Source: Sphingomonadales bacterium
Lineage (GTDB): Bacteria > Pseudomonadota > Alphaproteobacteria > Sphingomonadales > Sphingomonadaceae
DNA length: 64,000 nucleotides
Direction of reading: 5' to 3'
Assembly (NCBI GenBank): GCA_028871475.1
Contig: JAGWMZ010000010.1
Location: forward strand, 95,015-159,014
The first letter of the stretch is position 1; the number at the start of each line of letters is the position of its first letter. Below the pieces are notes generated by a model. The model was not told where the DNA came from. It saw nothing but the letters and a program-made list of their open reading frames with translations, and did no database searches. Both the position numbers and the translations under genes were made by a program. Positions 53,224 through 62,762 of this stretch are shown here, piece by piece.

Positions 53224-54120
53224 TCAGGCGCCGTGCGGCTTGAGCAGGTCGCCAAGACCGATGGATCGGAACATGTCGCGACGGACGCGGTCGCCAACGC
53301 GGAATACCTCCTCGGCACCGTCCTGCGAAGGATCGACATACACCCGGTACGGACGCTTGCCAAAGGGTGCGTCAGCGATGGCAGCGATTGCCATTGCGAC
53401 CTCGCCAGCATCGGCGTCGGCCGGATCCAGCGCAGCCAGGCCTTTGAGGGCCTGGTCGGCAACGCCCTCGTAAGGGCCGTGCTCATAGGCGGCTGCAACC
53501 GTCTTGTCGGCCGGCGATCCGGAATGCGCGAAGTGATTGGTGCCCTTGGTGAAGGCGCCGGGCACCACGATCGAGGTCTCGATCCCCCAGCGGGTGAGTT
53601 CGCTGGCATACGATACAGCCAGCGAGTCCATGGCGGCTTTGGCGGCAAAATAGGGTGCCAGATAGGGCGGGGTGCCGCCTCGCGCCGAAGAGGAAGATAC
53701 CCAGATGAGCAAGCCTTTGCCCCTCTCACGCATATGGGGAAGTGTCGCTCGGTTCACGCGCTGTGTTGAGAGCACATTGATGTCATAGAGCTGGGCAAGC
53801 TGCTCGGGCGTGAAGGCCTCGGCCGGCCCGAACACCATATGGCCGGCGTTGTGGACGATGGTGTCGAGGCGACCATTGTCGGCGATGACCTTGGCGATGC
53901 CGGCGCTGACCGAGGCGTCCGAGAGGACGTCCAGCTCGACGGTGCGCAGATCCACGCCGTTCTTGGCAGCATAGTCGGCGACTTCGGCCACCCGCGGGGC
54001 ATTGCGACCTTCGGTTTCACGCATGGAAGCATAGACGGTGTGGCCTGAATGGGCGAGGGCCTGGGCCGAGAGAAGGCCGAAGCCGCTCGAAGCGCCCGTC
54101 ACCAGAATAACCTGTTTCAT
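53224..54120 (-). CDS. Short-chain dehydrogenase
   Basis: 298 residues: GASSGFGLLSA near 10, HNAGHMVFGPAE near 90 and the catalytic YFAAKAA near 158. Substrate unassigned. The start follows GGAAA at 7 bp. It is the second of two tandem SDR genes, 42 bp behind the one at 54163, so likely co-transcribed. Confidence 0.92.
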   Translation of the reverse strand: MKQVILVTGASSGFGLLSAQALAHSGHTVYASMRETEGRNAPRVAEVADYAAKNGVDLRTVELDVLSDASVSAGIAKVIADNGRLDTIVHNAGHMVFGPAEAFTPEQLAQLYDINVLSTQRVNRATLPHMRERGKGLLIWVSSSSARGGTPPYLAPYFAAKAAMDSLAVSYASELTRWGIETSIVVPGAFTKGTNHFAHSGSPADKTVAAAYEHGPYEGVADQALKGLAALDPADADAGEVAMAIAAIADAPFGKRPYRVYVDPSQDGAEEVFRVGDRVRRDMFRSIGLGDLLKPHGA

Positions 54121-54162
54121 GGGATTTTCCTTTGAACGGAAGGTGGGAAAGAGGGGGGCTGC

Positions 54163-54900
54163 TCAGCACATCCCGCCGTTGGCGCGGATGGTCTGCCCGT
54201 TGATCCAGCCGCCATCGGGGCCGGCGAGGAAGGAAACCACCGGCGCGATGTCCTCGGTCTGGCCCAGGCGCTCCAGCGGGTTGAGCTTGGCCATGCGGTC
54301 GATCAGCTCGGGGCTCTTGCCTTCGAGGAACAGTTCGGTGGCAACCGGGCCCGGGGCAACCGCGTTAACGGTGATGCCGCGACCGCGCAGTTCCTGCGCC
54401 AGCACCTGGGTGATGCCTTCGACCGCGGCCTTCGACGCGATGTAGATGGCATAGGTGGGCATGCGCATGCCGATGATGCTGGTCGAGAGGTTGATGATGC
54501 GACCACCGGTGGTCAGGCGGCGCGCTGCCTCACGGCAGACGTTGAAAGCACCCTTCACGTTGATGGCCATCGTCTTGTCGAAGACCTCATCGGCGAATTC
54601 GGTAATTGGCGCCTGGTTGAGAACGCCCGCGCTGTTCACCACCACGTCGATGCGACCGAAGGCGGCCTGCGTGGCGTCGAACATGGCGATTACATCGGCC
54701 GGGTTGGCAATGTCAGCCCGGACGACCAGAGCCTCGCTGCCGGCAGCCTTGACCTTCTCGGCGACCGCTTCAGCGTCCTTGGCGTTGCCGGCGTAGTTGA
54801 TCACAACGCGGAAGCCTTCGCAGGCCAGCCGAAGAGCGATTTCGGCGCCAATCCCGCGAGAGGAACCGGTGATCAGCGCAACCTTGGTATCATTGCTCAT
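54163..54900 (-). CDS. Short-chain dehydrogenase (FabG-like)
   Basis: 245 residues: GSSRGIGAEIA near 12, NSAGVLNQ near 90 and YIASKAAVEG near 152, with the usual INGQTIRANGG end. The start follows GGAGCAAG. It probably uses NADP(H). An 18-bp palindrome about 80 bp upstream is the likely control site for this two-gene unit. Confidence 0.93.
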   Translation of the reverse strand: MSNDTKVALITGSSRGIGAEIALRLACEGFRVVINYAGNAKDAEAVAEKVKAAGSEALVVRADIANPADVIAMFDATQAAFGRIDVVVNSAGVLNQAPITEFADEVFDKTMAINVKGAFNVCREAARRLTTGGRIINLSTSIIGMRMPTYAIYIASKAAVEGITQVLAQELRGRGITVNAVAPGPVATELFLEGKSPELIDRMAKLNPLERLGQTEDIAPVVSFLAGPDGGWINGQTIRANGGMC

Positions 54901-54977
54901 AACTTGCTCCTGTTGTTTGATGTCGCCGTCGCGGCTGACAGGAGCCTTCTAGGATTCCGCTGACCATAAATATAATA

Positions 54978-54995
54978 CATAGATTTTAATCTATG
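54978..54995. promoter_or_regulatory. 18-bp perfect palindrome upstream of tandem SDR genes
   Basis: CATAGATT-TT-AATCTATG: perfect 8-bp arms. AT-rich flanks (54965-54980) could supply promoter elements. Palindromes of this kind are typical operators of HxlR, TetR or LysR regulators; no divergent gene follows, and the 54901-55323 gap otherwise looks empty. Confidence 0.55.
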
Positions 54996-55323
54996 AGTGA
55001 CAAAAAGTATGTCTAATGCGAGGATGAAGTGGAGATGAAGGCGCTTTCTCTGAGAGTGGGAGAAAGGCACCGCTCTCGAACGTTGGGATCTGGCGACGGC
55101 GGTTCTTCAAGTCGCTTTGCCGAAATGTCGAAATGTCTCAGCCCGCGTCACTCAAGCGCCGCGCGGCTATGGGACTGGTTCCAACGCCGCAGCCCAAGCC
55201 CCTGACGTCGGCAATGGCGGCGGATGCGGAAACGCCTTGTCGGCCGCTCCGCAAGGGCCTGATATCGCTCGATAGAGCTCGGCGGGGCGTGATGAATGCC
55301 GAGGCCTGAAGGGCGAAGACGAC

Positions 55324-55608
55324 TCAGGTCAGCCTTGCTCTGAAGCAATCCGCGACTTCGGCCTCGATCGGAGAGCCACTGGCCAGTGGTAGAACCATGC
55401 GAACGGTGTCCCTCGGCGCGAAGCTGATCCGCGTATCGTTTAGGGCTAGGAACAAGCGCGCGAGTACCCATGCCGTGCGCTTGTTTCCATCCGCGAAAAA
55501 ATGGTTGCGCGCCACGCCATAGGCATAGGCTGCGGCCAGCGCGCATCGATCCGCTTCGCCACAGGCCCATTGGTTGTGCGGGATGATGGTTTTCGGTGTT
55601 GTTCATCG
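55324..55608 (-). pseudogene. Remnant of a Fic/Doc-family protein (death-on-curing type)
   Basis: The frame holds IPHNQWACGEADRCALAAAY, then GVARNHFFADGNKRTAWVLA and LFLALNDTRISFAPRDTV. This matches the C-terminal two-thirds of Doc-type proteins with the Fic motif HxFxxGNKR. The usual first ~50 residues are missing and a stop codon closes the frame near 55607. Residue NHFF replaces the common HPF. No Phd antitoxin is adjacent. Confidence 0.65.
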
Positions 55609-55773
55609 GCTCATGCATCCTGCCGGATGGCAAGGGCGTCGTGATTCTTCATGCCCGCGCTGGGGCTTAAGCCCAGCTCATTGTCCAGCATTCTGGAAAT
55701 GAACATTTCTATTTTGAGCCTACAAACATCAAGCGCGATAATCTATCTTATGTTAAATAATTGAGTAATGCGT

Positions 55774-56790
55774 TTACAGTTCCATCACCATCGCATCAAT
55801 ACGTTCTGCCCAAAGCACGAACAGCGACGGCCATTGGCCCGCTGGCGCATTGATCGGGCCAGTGCCAAATCCGTGCCCGCCCTCGGCAAAGAGGTGCATC
55901 TCGGGCGGATGGCCCGCCTTTGTCAGTGCTTCGGCCATCATCATGCTGTTCTGGTAAGGAACCGCCGGATCGTCGAGTGCATGGACGAGGAAAACAGGCG
56001 GGGTGCGTGCATTGACATGCATGGCCGGTGATCGGCGTTTTACCAGCGTCGGTCCAGGTCGATCCCCTAGCAGCGTGGCTGCTGATAAAGCATGAGTATA
56101 GGGCGCCGCCATTGCGATGACAGGATAGATAAGCCCCCCGGCCAGCGGCCGGGCGCTGGTCCTGTCCAGCGCATCGGTGGGCGGGGCCAGCACCTCGTCA
56201 TGGCCGGTCAACAGCGATGCCGCCAGGTGGCCTCCCGCGGAAAATCCGAGGACCAGCACCGATGCAGGATTGAAACCGTCCTGCGCGGCGCGCGCCCGGA
56301 TCACTCGCATCGCGCGCTGCGCGTCCTGCAAGGGCACATCGGCGCGGTGTTCCCACCCCTCGCCCGGCAGGCGATAGGTCAGCACGAAGACCGTAAAGCC
56401 CCGTTCGGTAAGGCTGCGGGCGACATCGACACCTTCATTGCGGATCGACACGAAAACATAGGCCCCGCCCGGAATGACCAACACCGCCCTTCCGTTGGAC
56501 TGGGCCGGGCGGAACACGTGCAGGTCTGGCTCTGCGATGCCGTTCAGGAAGGTAGGCGGCATATCGGCGGCACGCCTGGGCGGCGCAAACCCTTTCCCCG
56601 GCACGCCTCGCGGCCAGAGCGGCAGACGCTCGGCCTGCGTCCATTCGTCGGGCACAGGGCCGGTGCCTGCGGGCGTTTGCAGGGGCGGCCTGCTCACCTG
56701 TGCCTGCCCAGCCCATGCCGTATCGGCCATGGTGAGCCCCGCCATGCCTGCCAACCCTGCCTGCATCATCGTCCGCCGGTTCCAATTCAC
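55774..56790 (-). CDS. Tat-exported alpha/beta hydrolase (esterase)
   Basis: 338 residues. The twin-arginine signal NWNRRTMMQAGLAGMAGL is cut near TAWAGQA. The core has the oxyanion-type VIPGGAYVFVS, the nucleophile elbow GFSAGGH, acid VHALDDPAVPY and catalytic His in EGGHGFG, as in acetyl-xylan or ferulic acid-type esterases of the BD-FAE group. It lies 81 bp behind a TonB receptor in the same direction, so the periplasmic enzyme probably deacylates the imported compound. Confidence 0.88.
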   Translation of the reverse strand: MNWNRRTMMQAGLAGMAGLTMADTAWAGQAQVSRPPLQTPAGTGPVPDEWTQAERLPLWPRGVPGKGFAPPRRAADMPPTFLNGIAEPDLHVFRPAQSNGRAVLVIPGGAYVFVSIRNEGVDVARSLTERGFTVFVLTYRLPGEGWEHRADVPLQDAQRAMRVIRARAAQDGFNPASVLVLGFSAGGHLAASLLTGHDEVLAPPTDALDRTSARPLAGGLIYPVIAMAAPYTHALSAATLLGDRPGPTLVKRRSPAMHVNARTPPVFLVHALDDPAVPYQNSMMMAEALTKAGHPPEMHLFAEGGHGFGTGPINAPAGQWPSLFVLWAERIDAMVMEL

Positions 56791-56871
56791 GTTGTCGTCC
56801 CTTTGCGCCCGCGCGCCTGCCTCCGGCCGAAAGCCGGCGCGGGGCAGGAACGGTTCATTGTCCTCAACGCT

Positions 56872-59241
56872 TCAATACGTGAAGCCGAGACGAACGCCAT
56901 AGGTTCGCGGCGGGGCATAGTTGCTCGAGGTCGAGCTCCACACCGGGGTGACGTTGGTGAGAATGCGGCTGTTTTCCACATTGTTCACGAACAAATTAAC
57001 ATAGGCATGGCCGCTGGCGTCATCAAAGCGCAGGTTGAGGTCTGTCTTGGAGTAGGCATCCACCCTGCCCTGCGCCGAATTGTCGCTGCTGGCATAGGTC
57101 ATCGACTGGACATAGACATCAGCTGAAGGGGTGACCTTCACGCCAGAGGCCAGCCGGAACACATGGGCATAGCTGAACCTGGCGCTCCATTTGGGAGCAT
57201 TGGGCAGACGGTTGCCGGAATAATCGGCGATAGCCGATCCGATCGCGGCATATCCAAGAATAGGGGCGAAGATGTTGTAGAGCGTATCGGCCGAATGCAT
57301 GTTGTCCGACGCCCCCGGAAAGCTGACATAGTGCGCATCGATAAAGGCAACGTAGCCCGAGATGGTGTCGTCTGGCGTGATGCGGAATGTACTTTCCAGA
57401 TCGACACCGCGAATGCGCGCCTTGGCAGCGTTGGTCGTCACCGCAATCGGGCCCTGCACCGGATCGACGATAATCGAAGAGACCTGCAAATCCCGATAAT
57501 CCATCTGATAACCGGTCAGCCCGATATAAAGGCGGCGGCCCAACAGATTGGCACGCAGGCCAGCCTCGTAATTGGTCACCGTTTCTGGCGCATATTGGCG
57601 ATATCCCGCCGGATTACCGCTCGATTGCAGGCCGCCGCCGCGATAGCCGGTGGACACTGTGGCATAGGCCAGCACGTCACGCGTCAAATCGTAATCGAGC
57701 CCTCCCTTCCAGCTCACTTTGCTGAAATGCGCCGGGGTGCGGGCCCGGTCGTCGGTGTAGGCCAGCGCCCCACCCACTGGGCAAGAGTTTTCGCTGATGT
57801 TGCTCTGGGTGATCGTGCCGCCCAGGCAAACCAGTTGCTGTTCGTGATCGAAGGCCTCGTCCCAGGTGGCGCGCACGCCGCCCGTGGCGCGCAGCCGGTC
57901 GGTCAACGCATAGGTGCCCTGCCCAAAAAAAGCGTGCGATTTGCTTCCGGTGCCCGCATAGGTGTTGACCACGTCGACCGCATTGATCGTGGCGATCTGG
58001 TTGCCGGTGCTGGCCACAATGGGCCCGAACAGGTTGAGCACCCCGGCAAAGGGCGCAGGGGCAGTGTTGCCGGCATGCAGCAACCGCTGCCCCGATGGCT
58101 GGTTGTCCTTGTAAAGATAGGCGCCAGCGACGAACTTGATGGGGCCATGTTGATAGTTCAAGTCCAGCTCATGCGACCATTCATTGGTCTTGCTGGCGAG
58201 ATATTCCTGAGAAAACACGCCGCTGGCAGCCGTCACGCCATTGTTGTTCAGCCATGAATAGCCCGCCAGATAGGTCAGGCTGAGTGTATCCGTAGCCTGC
58301 CAGACGAGCTTTGAACGCAGGTCATAGCTTTTGAAATCCTGCCGGTTGCTGGTCACCTGATCCAGACCAGGATAGATGGTGTAGGGCGCGGCCTGCACGA
58401 TGGTGGCTGGGCCAAATGTCCCGGCGACCAGATTGGCCTTGGGGTAATATGTGTAGTTGTTGAGATAGACCGCCGAGGTCGTGCCATTGTTTGCGCCATA
58501 CGATCCCGACACGCGCCAGGTCAGCGTCGGAACAATCTGCCACTTGGCCGTTACGCGCACCGCGGTCAGGTCAGCCTGATCAAAGCGCACCTTGGTATCC
58601 TGCGGGCCATAGCCGTCACTGACCTGACGGAAGGCGGCAACGCGCAGCGCAAAAGTGTCGGAGACCGGCACATCGACCGCTGCCTGCGCGCGGATATCCC
58701 TGAACCGTCCGTATTGGACGCTGGCGCTGCCGCCCAGCTTCGAGCCCGGATCAGCGGTGTTGATGTTGACCACGCCCGCGGTGGCGTTGCGACCATAGAC
58801 AGTGCCCTGCGGTCCGCGCAGCACCTCAATCGAGGCGATGTCGAACATGGCAAGCCCCAGCACGGCAGAAGACGGATTGTAGATGCCATCAAACTGGGTT
58901 GCGACGGTGGAATAGCCGGAAAAACCATTGTTGCTGCCAATGCCGCGAATGGCAAAACCGTTGGCGCTCAATTGCAGCGAGGGCACGGTCGATACCAGCT
59001 TGTCGGCACTGGTGATGGATTGGCGATCCAGCGAAGCCTGCGACACGACGCTGACGGCAATGGGGGCTTTCGAGAGTTTTTCGCTGCTCTTCTGGGCAGT
59101 GACGACAATTTCCGCGGGTCCGGTATCCGACGGCGCATTGGTCTGTTGATCCGCGGACGCTGTCTGGGCGCAGGCGGCACCGGCAAGACCCGCAAGCGGC
59201 AACCCAGCCGCGCCCAACAACCAACGATATGAAGCTTTCAT
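56872..59241 (-). CDS. TonB-dependent outer-membrane receptor 3
   Basis: 789 residues from the Met at 59241, which follows GGGAGG. Signal peptide to GAACAQ (about 26), TonB box ATAEIVVTAQK-like (PAEIVVTAQKS), plug domain with VLRGPQGTVYGRNATAGVVNI and a barrel ending TYGVRLGFTY. Same broad family as the two receptors above. A LacI-type operator lies 153 bp upstream, and an esterase follows, so it probably imports an acylated carbohydrate or phenolic ester; the ligand is inferred. Confidence 0.94.
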   Translation of the reverse strand: MKASYRWLLGAAGLPLAGLAGAACAQTASADQQTNAPSDTGPAEIVVTAQKSSEKLSKAPIAVSVVSQASLDRQSITSADKLVSTVPSLQLSANGFAIRGIGSNNGFSGYSTVATQFDGIYNPSSAVLGLAMFDIASIEVLRGPQGTVYGRNATAGVVNINTADPGSKLGGSASVQYGRFRDIRAQAAVDVPVSDTFALRVAAFRQVSDGYGPQDTKVRFDQADLTAVRVTAKWQIVPTLTWRVSGSYGANNGTTSAVYLNNYTYYPKANLVAGTFGPATIVQAAPYTIYPGLDQVTSNRQDFKSYDLRSKLVWQATDTLSLTYLAGYSWLNNNGVTAASGVFSQEYLASKTNEWSHELDLNYQHGPIKFVAGAYLYKDNQPSGQRLLHAGNTAPAPFAGVLNLFGPIVASTGNQIATINAVDVVNTYAGTGSKSHAFFGQGTYALTDRLRATGGVRATWDEAFDHEQQLVCLGGTITQSNISENSCPVGGALAYTDDRARTPAHFSKVSWKGGLDYDLTRDVLAYATVSTGYRGGGLQSSGNPAGYRQYAPETVTNYEAGLRANLLGRRLYIGLTGYQMDYRDLQVSSIIVDPVQGPIAVTTNAAKARIRGVDLESTFRITPDDTISGYVAFIDAHYVSFPGASDNMHSADTLYNIFAPILGYAAIGSAIADYSGNRLPNAPKWSARFSYAHVFRLASGVKVTPSADVYVQSMTYASSDNSAQGRVDAYSKTDLNLRFDDASGHAYVNLFVNNVENSRILTNVTPVWSSTSSNYAPPRTYGVRLGFTY

Positions 59242-59393
59242 GACATCCTCCCAGGATTGATCCTGATTGTTTTTTCCCACCGCATCGCTGCGACGCTCCC
59301 GACATGCAGACGACCCCGGCCGGGCTGCGACATGGCGGATACGCTGAACAGGGCCACTCGCCCGTCACCCGAAGGCCGCGCTCGTGATGGCAT

Positions 59394-59411
59394 TGCACAA
59401 TCGATTGCGCA
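59394..59411. promoter_or_regulatory. LacI-type operator upstream of TonB receptor 3
   Basis: An 18-bp palindrome with one mismatched pair (TGCACAATCGATTGCGCA), centred on CG as in LacI/GalR operators. A half-site ACCGATTGCAT follows at 59420-59430. The LacI gene at 59497 is next door. Confidence 0.65.
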
Positions 59412-59496
59412 CAGCTACAACCGATTGCATGAAAAGCCAAGGCCGAATTTTATCGGTTAGCGCAGAGACCAGAACGACAATGGAAACTGAACAGAC

Positions 59497-60501
59497 CTAG
59501 GTCGTTTCGCGACAGACCAGCACAGGATCGATAAGCTGGCAGCCGGTCTGTTCACCGGCCATCCTGCGCAGCAGCAGGTCGGCCATCAGACCGGCGCCCC
59601 GCTGCAATTGCTGATCAATTGTGGTCAGTGGCGGACTGACCAGTTCACCCAGCGGCAGGCCGTCATACCCGATAACCTTGACATCGCGGGGTACGCTATA
59701 GCCCATCGTGGACAGGGCCCGGATCACGCTGATTGCGGTGACGTCGGACGCCGCCACGATGCCGTCGGGCTGCCGATCCAGATTGCGCAGCAACGCCAGT
59801 GCATCGTCATAGGCGGCCGAGGGTTCACAATGCGAGGGCAGCACCACCGGCCCTGCCAGATGCCCGGCCAGCGCCAGCGCCTGCCGCACGCCATCGAGCC
59901 GCGCGCCAAATTCCGGCCCCTCCACCGGGCCCAGATAGACGATCTGGCGACAGCCGCGATCCAGCAGATGGCGCGCAGCCAGCATGCCTCCCGCCCTGTT
60001 GTCGGACCCGACCGAACAATGGTTCTGAGAGGGCACCTTCCCCCCCCACACCACCATTGGGTGATAGCGCAGTGACGTTGCCTCGATCACGGCGAACTGA
60101 TTGGACTGGCCGATGATCAGCACGCCATCGACCCGCCCGGAATTGACGTAATTCTCGATCCAGCGTTCATCTGCGGGGATGATGCGCGAGAGCAGCAGAT
60201 CATAGCCCCGGTCGGCCAGCGCATCGGCCAAAAAGCCGCTCATCGTGTTGAAAAACGGATCGGACAGATGTTGCAGATCATCATGCCCCATGGGCACCAG
60301 CATGCCCACCGTATTCGTCTTGCGCGTGCGCATCGTGCGGGCCAGAAGATTGGGCTGATAGCCCAGCTTGCTGGCCAGAGTCATGATCCGCTCGCGCGTT
60401 CTGGCACTGACCCGGCCAGACCCCGAGAGCGCGCGCGACACGGTTCCCGCCGAGACGCCCGCCATATCGGCCAGCTGCTTGAGGTTGGTCGGATTGTTCA
60501 A
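59497..60501 (-). CDS. LacI-family transcriptional regulator
   Basis: 334 residues. LKQLADMAGVSAGTVSRALS is the helix-turn-helix (8-27) and YQPNLLARTMRTRKTNTVGM the hinge. The effector domain has DGIVAASDVTAISVIRAL and KVIGYDGLPLGELVSPPLTTI. It lies between the TonB receptor and an esterase, and both have CAAWCGWTTG-type sites upstream, so it likely represses a three-unit regulon in response to a sugar or glycoside. Confidence 0.94.
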   Translation of the reverse strand: MNNPTNLKQLADMAGVSAGTVSRALSGSGRVSARTRERIMTLASKLGYQPNLLARTMRTRKTNTVGMLVPMGHDDLQHLSDPFFNTMSGFLADALADRGYDLLLSRIIPADERWIENYVNSGRVDGVLIIGQSNQFAVIEATSLRYHPMVVWGGKVPSQNHCSVGSDNRAGGMLAARHLLDRGCRQIVYLGPVEGPEFGARLDGVRQALALAGHLAGPVVLPSHCEPSAAYDDALALLRNLDRQPDGIVAASDVTAISVIRALSTMGYSVPRDVKVIGYDGLPLGELVSPPLTTIDQQLQRGAGLMADLLLRRMAGEQTGCQLIDPVLVCRETT

Positions 60502-60589
60502 TCTGGGCGCTCCATTCCAGGGTCAGGCATATCGCGATGGACAGCCGGGGCAAGGAAAACCAGCTCAAACCAGCCCGCAGGCGTTCGTG

Positions 60590-61678
60590 TCACCGGTCCG
60601 CAATACCCAGGCCGCCACGCAGCGCCGACAGCTTGGCCGCTGATATTTCGCGCGAGGCGCGCGCACCAGGCACCACCGCATCGAAACCGTGGAATGCGCC
60701 AGGCAGCACCAGCAGTTCGGCCGCCACACCACTGGCGGTCAGGCGCTGGGCATAGGCGATATCTTCGCGGGCAAACAGGTCGATCGCCCCCACGCCAATG
60801 AATGTCGGCGGCAGACCGGCAAGGCTCTTGGCGCGGGCCGGCACCGCGTGATCCGGGACTTTGGCCGTCCCCGGCTCCTGCCCCAGAAATGCCCGCCAGC
60901 CATAGTGATTGGCATCGGCATCCCACCCGATGCAGCCAAGTCCTGGCGGGGGAAACCGCGTCGTCCCGGTCCGGTCGTCGAGCATCGGATAGATCAGGCA
61001 CTGAAACGCCAGAGGCACCTCACCCCTGTCCCGCGCGGTCAGCGCCAGCAGCGCGGCATGGCCTCCCCCCGCGCTTTCCCCCATCACCGCGATCCGGGAC
61101 GGATCGACACCCAAAGTCCGCGCACTGGCATGCAGCCACCGCAAGCCGGCATAGGTCTGCTCGATCGCATGATGCCACACCGCTTCCGGGGCCAGCGCAT
61201 ATTCGACAGACACGATCACACAGTCCAGTTCTTGCGCCAGCGAGGCCAGCCGCAGCAATTCCAGCAACGCCGACCCCGTGATGAAGCCGCCGCCATGCGT
61301 GTGCAGGATGGCAGGGCGAGCCGGCGCATCTGCCCGTGCATTGAGGATGTAGAGCAGCACATCGCCCCTCCCCGCCCCCACGGACACTGTTTGCGTGCGA
61401 AGGGGAACGGGCAGCGAGGTGGGCAGTCTGGCGTTTTTGATCGCGCTGCGCAGCAGCGGCAGCTTGCCTGCGCTCATTGGGTAAAACCCTTGCGTTGCGG
61501 TTATGATCCTTGCCGCCGCCTCGCGCAGGTCTGGCGCAACATGGCGCAGGCCTTCCTCCGCGCGGGAAGAGCTGGCTTGCGCGGCCACCGGGCCGCCCAT
61601 GACCGCCATCGCCGTACCCGCCGCGCTCCAGCGCAGAACCGTACGGCGGTTATACCCTGCCGTGAGGTCTTTTTGCAT
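60590..61678 (-). CDS. Tat-exported HSL-type esterase
   Basis: 362 residues. Twin-arginine signal YNRRTVLRWSAAGTAMAVMG. HTHGGGF is the hormone-sensitive lipase (HSL) motif and GESAGGGHAALLAL the nucleophile elbow. The Asp/His pair lies in the C-terminal ~100 residues (DLFAREDIAY and GAFHGFDAVV). The operator-like sequence at 61700 lies 22 bp upstream of the ATG. It should act in the periplasm on small esters, in the same regulon as the TonB receptor. Confidence 0.9.
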   Translation of the reverse strand: MQKDLTAGYNRRTVLRWSAAGTAMAVMGGPVAAQASSSRAEEGLRHVAPDLREAAARIITATQGFYPMSAGKLPLLRSAIKNARLPTSLPVPLRTQTVSVGAGRGDVLLYILNARADAPARPAILHTHGGGFITGSALLELLRLASLAQELDCVIVSVEYALAPEAVWHHAIEQTYAGLRWLHASARTLGVDPSRIAVMGESAGGGHAALLALTARDRGEVPLAFQCLIYPMLDDRTGTTRFPPPGLGCIGWDADANHYGWRAFLGQEPGTAKVPDHAVPARAKSLAGLPPTFIGVGAIDLFAREDIAYAQRLTASGVAAELLVLPGAFHGFDAVVPGARASREISAAKLSALRGGLGIADR

Positions 61679-61699
61679 TCCCTACGTCCTTCCCATGCG

Positions 61700-61709
61700 C
61701 AAACGTTTG
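61700..61709. promoter_or_regulatory. Second LacI-type operator core, shared by divergent genes
   Basis: CAAACGTTTG, a perfect 10-bp palindrome centred on CG, matches the CAAWCGWTTG core at 59398-59407. It lies between the divergent esterase and DUF3237 genes, at the likely promoters of both. Confidence 0.6.
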
Positions 61710-61750
61710 TTATAGCATATCGCATCGACATCAAAATGGGAGAGACAATC

Positions 61751-62257
61751 GTGACGCTTGTGAAAATGGCCGCCGTCCTGTGCGTTGCGGTGATGTCCAC
61801 CGCCGCTGCCGAGCCCACACCACCAAAAGCGCCAGAGATGGACTTCATGTTCGAGGCCGAGGTGCTGCTTTCCCCCCGCGTCGAGGTCGGGCAGACCGCT
61901 TTTGGCAATCGCGGCTACATCCCTATCATCGGCGGTCATTTTGCCGGCCCTGCCATTCGTGGCAAGGTCGTTCCCGGCGGCTGGGATTGGCAATTACAGA
62001 CAAGTCAGGGCTGCCGCAGCCTGCACGCCGATTACTTCCTGCAAACTGACGACGGTACAATGGTGAACGTCATCAACCACGGTCAGTTTTGCCCGGAGGC
62101 CAACAAGCCTGCCGGCCCGATGTTGACAACACCGCGTTTCGAAGCGCCGATGGGCCGCTATGGCTGGCTGAACGACGGGGCCTGGATCAGCCGCATCGAG
62201 GGCGGCAAGGATGCCGCACACCCATCGGTCATCATCCGCTTTTACCGCGCGCGCTGA
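61751..62257 (+). CDS. Exported DUF3237-family protein
   Basis: 168 residues from the GTG at 61751, eight bases after GGGAGAG; the ATG at 61736 is an alternative but has no ribosome binding site. Signal peptide to TAAAEP (about 20). The body (MDFMFEAEVLLSPRVEVG, then GNRGYIPIIGGHFAGPAIRG and DGAWISRIEG) matches the DUF3237 fold. Function is unknown, but members often accompany carbohydrate or aromatic catabolism. It is divergent from the HSL esterase and likely in the same regulon. Confidence 0.88.
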   Translation: MTLVKMAAVLCVAVMSTAAAEPTPPKAPEMDFMFEAEVLLSPRVEVGQTAFGNRGYIPIIGGHFAGPAIRGKVVPGGWDWQLQTSQGCRSLHADYFLQTDDGTMVNVINHGQFCPEANKPAGPMLTTPRFEAPMGRYGWLNDGAWISRIEGGKDAAHPSVIIRFYRAR

Positions 62258-62762
62258 TGCTCCGTCCAGTCGAGCAGCGCGCCACAGACATCGAAATTGT
62301 CAGCGGCGCAGCATCGCGGCTATGCCGTCAAGCCAACTGGCAATCCGGGCTACCACCTTCCTCGAGGCATGAGTGGCGTGCATGGCGGCGGCGCGGCGGA
62401 TCGCCCGTGGTTGATCGGGCCTTCCTCGGTGACACCATCCTCGGTGTGGCCGATCACTGGCTGGCACGGTTCGCCCCACTCAGTCGAGCCGCCGATCTCA
62501 CCATGGGTCATCGCAGACCCGCCGTGGCCTCGACTGACGGTTGATGTCCCTGCGCCGGGGGCCGATCCGGCGCGTCTGGCGGCGCAACCCCAGGCATCGC
62601 ACCGCTGAACTCGCGCCTTACGATCGCCCGGTGACCTGCGTGATCTTCGCCCATCGGGATGCCATTGGGTGGGCACAGAATGCATCGGTTTCGCCGCAGG
62701 CCTATGTTTGATCAAATTCATCCACACGACCTGGAGATATTTTGATAAAATCAATCGTATTA
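62258..62762. other. 505-bp gap with no convincing gene
   Basis: Frames on both strands are Pro/Gly/His-rich with atypical composition and no match. On the minus strand the last 55 bp before the IS encode IDFIKISPGRVDEFDQT and a stop, a normal-looking protein end that is not in frame with the interrupted gene on the other side. Confidence 0.4.

Noticed and set aside
60689..61735. Long plus-strand extension in front of the DUF3237 gene
   Set aside because: Antisense to the HSL esterase; the real gene starts at 61751 with a ribosome binding site and signal peptide.
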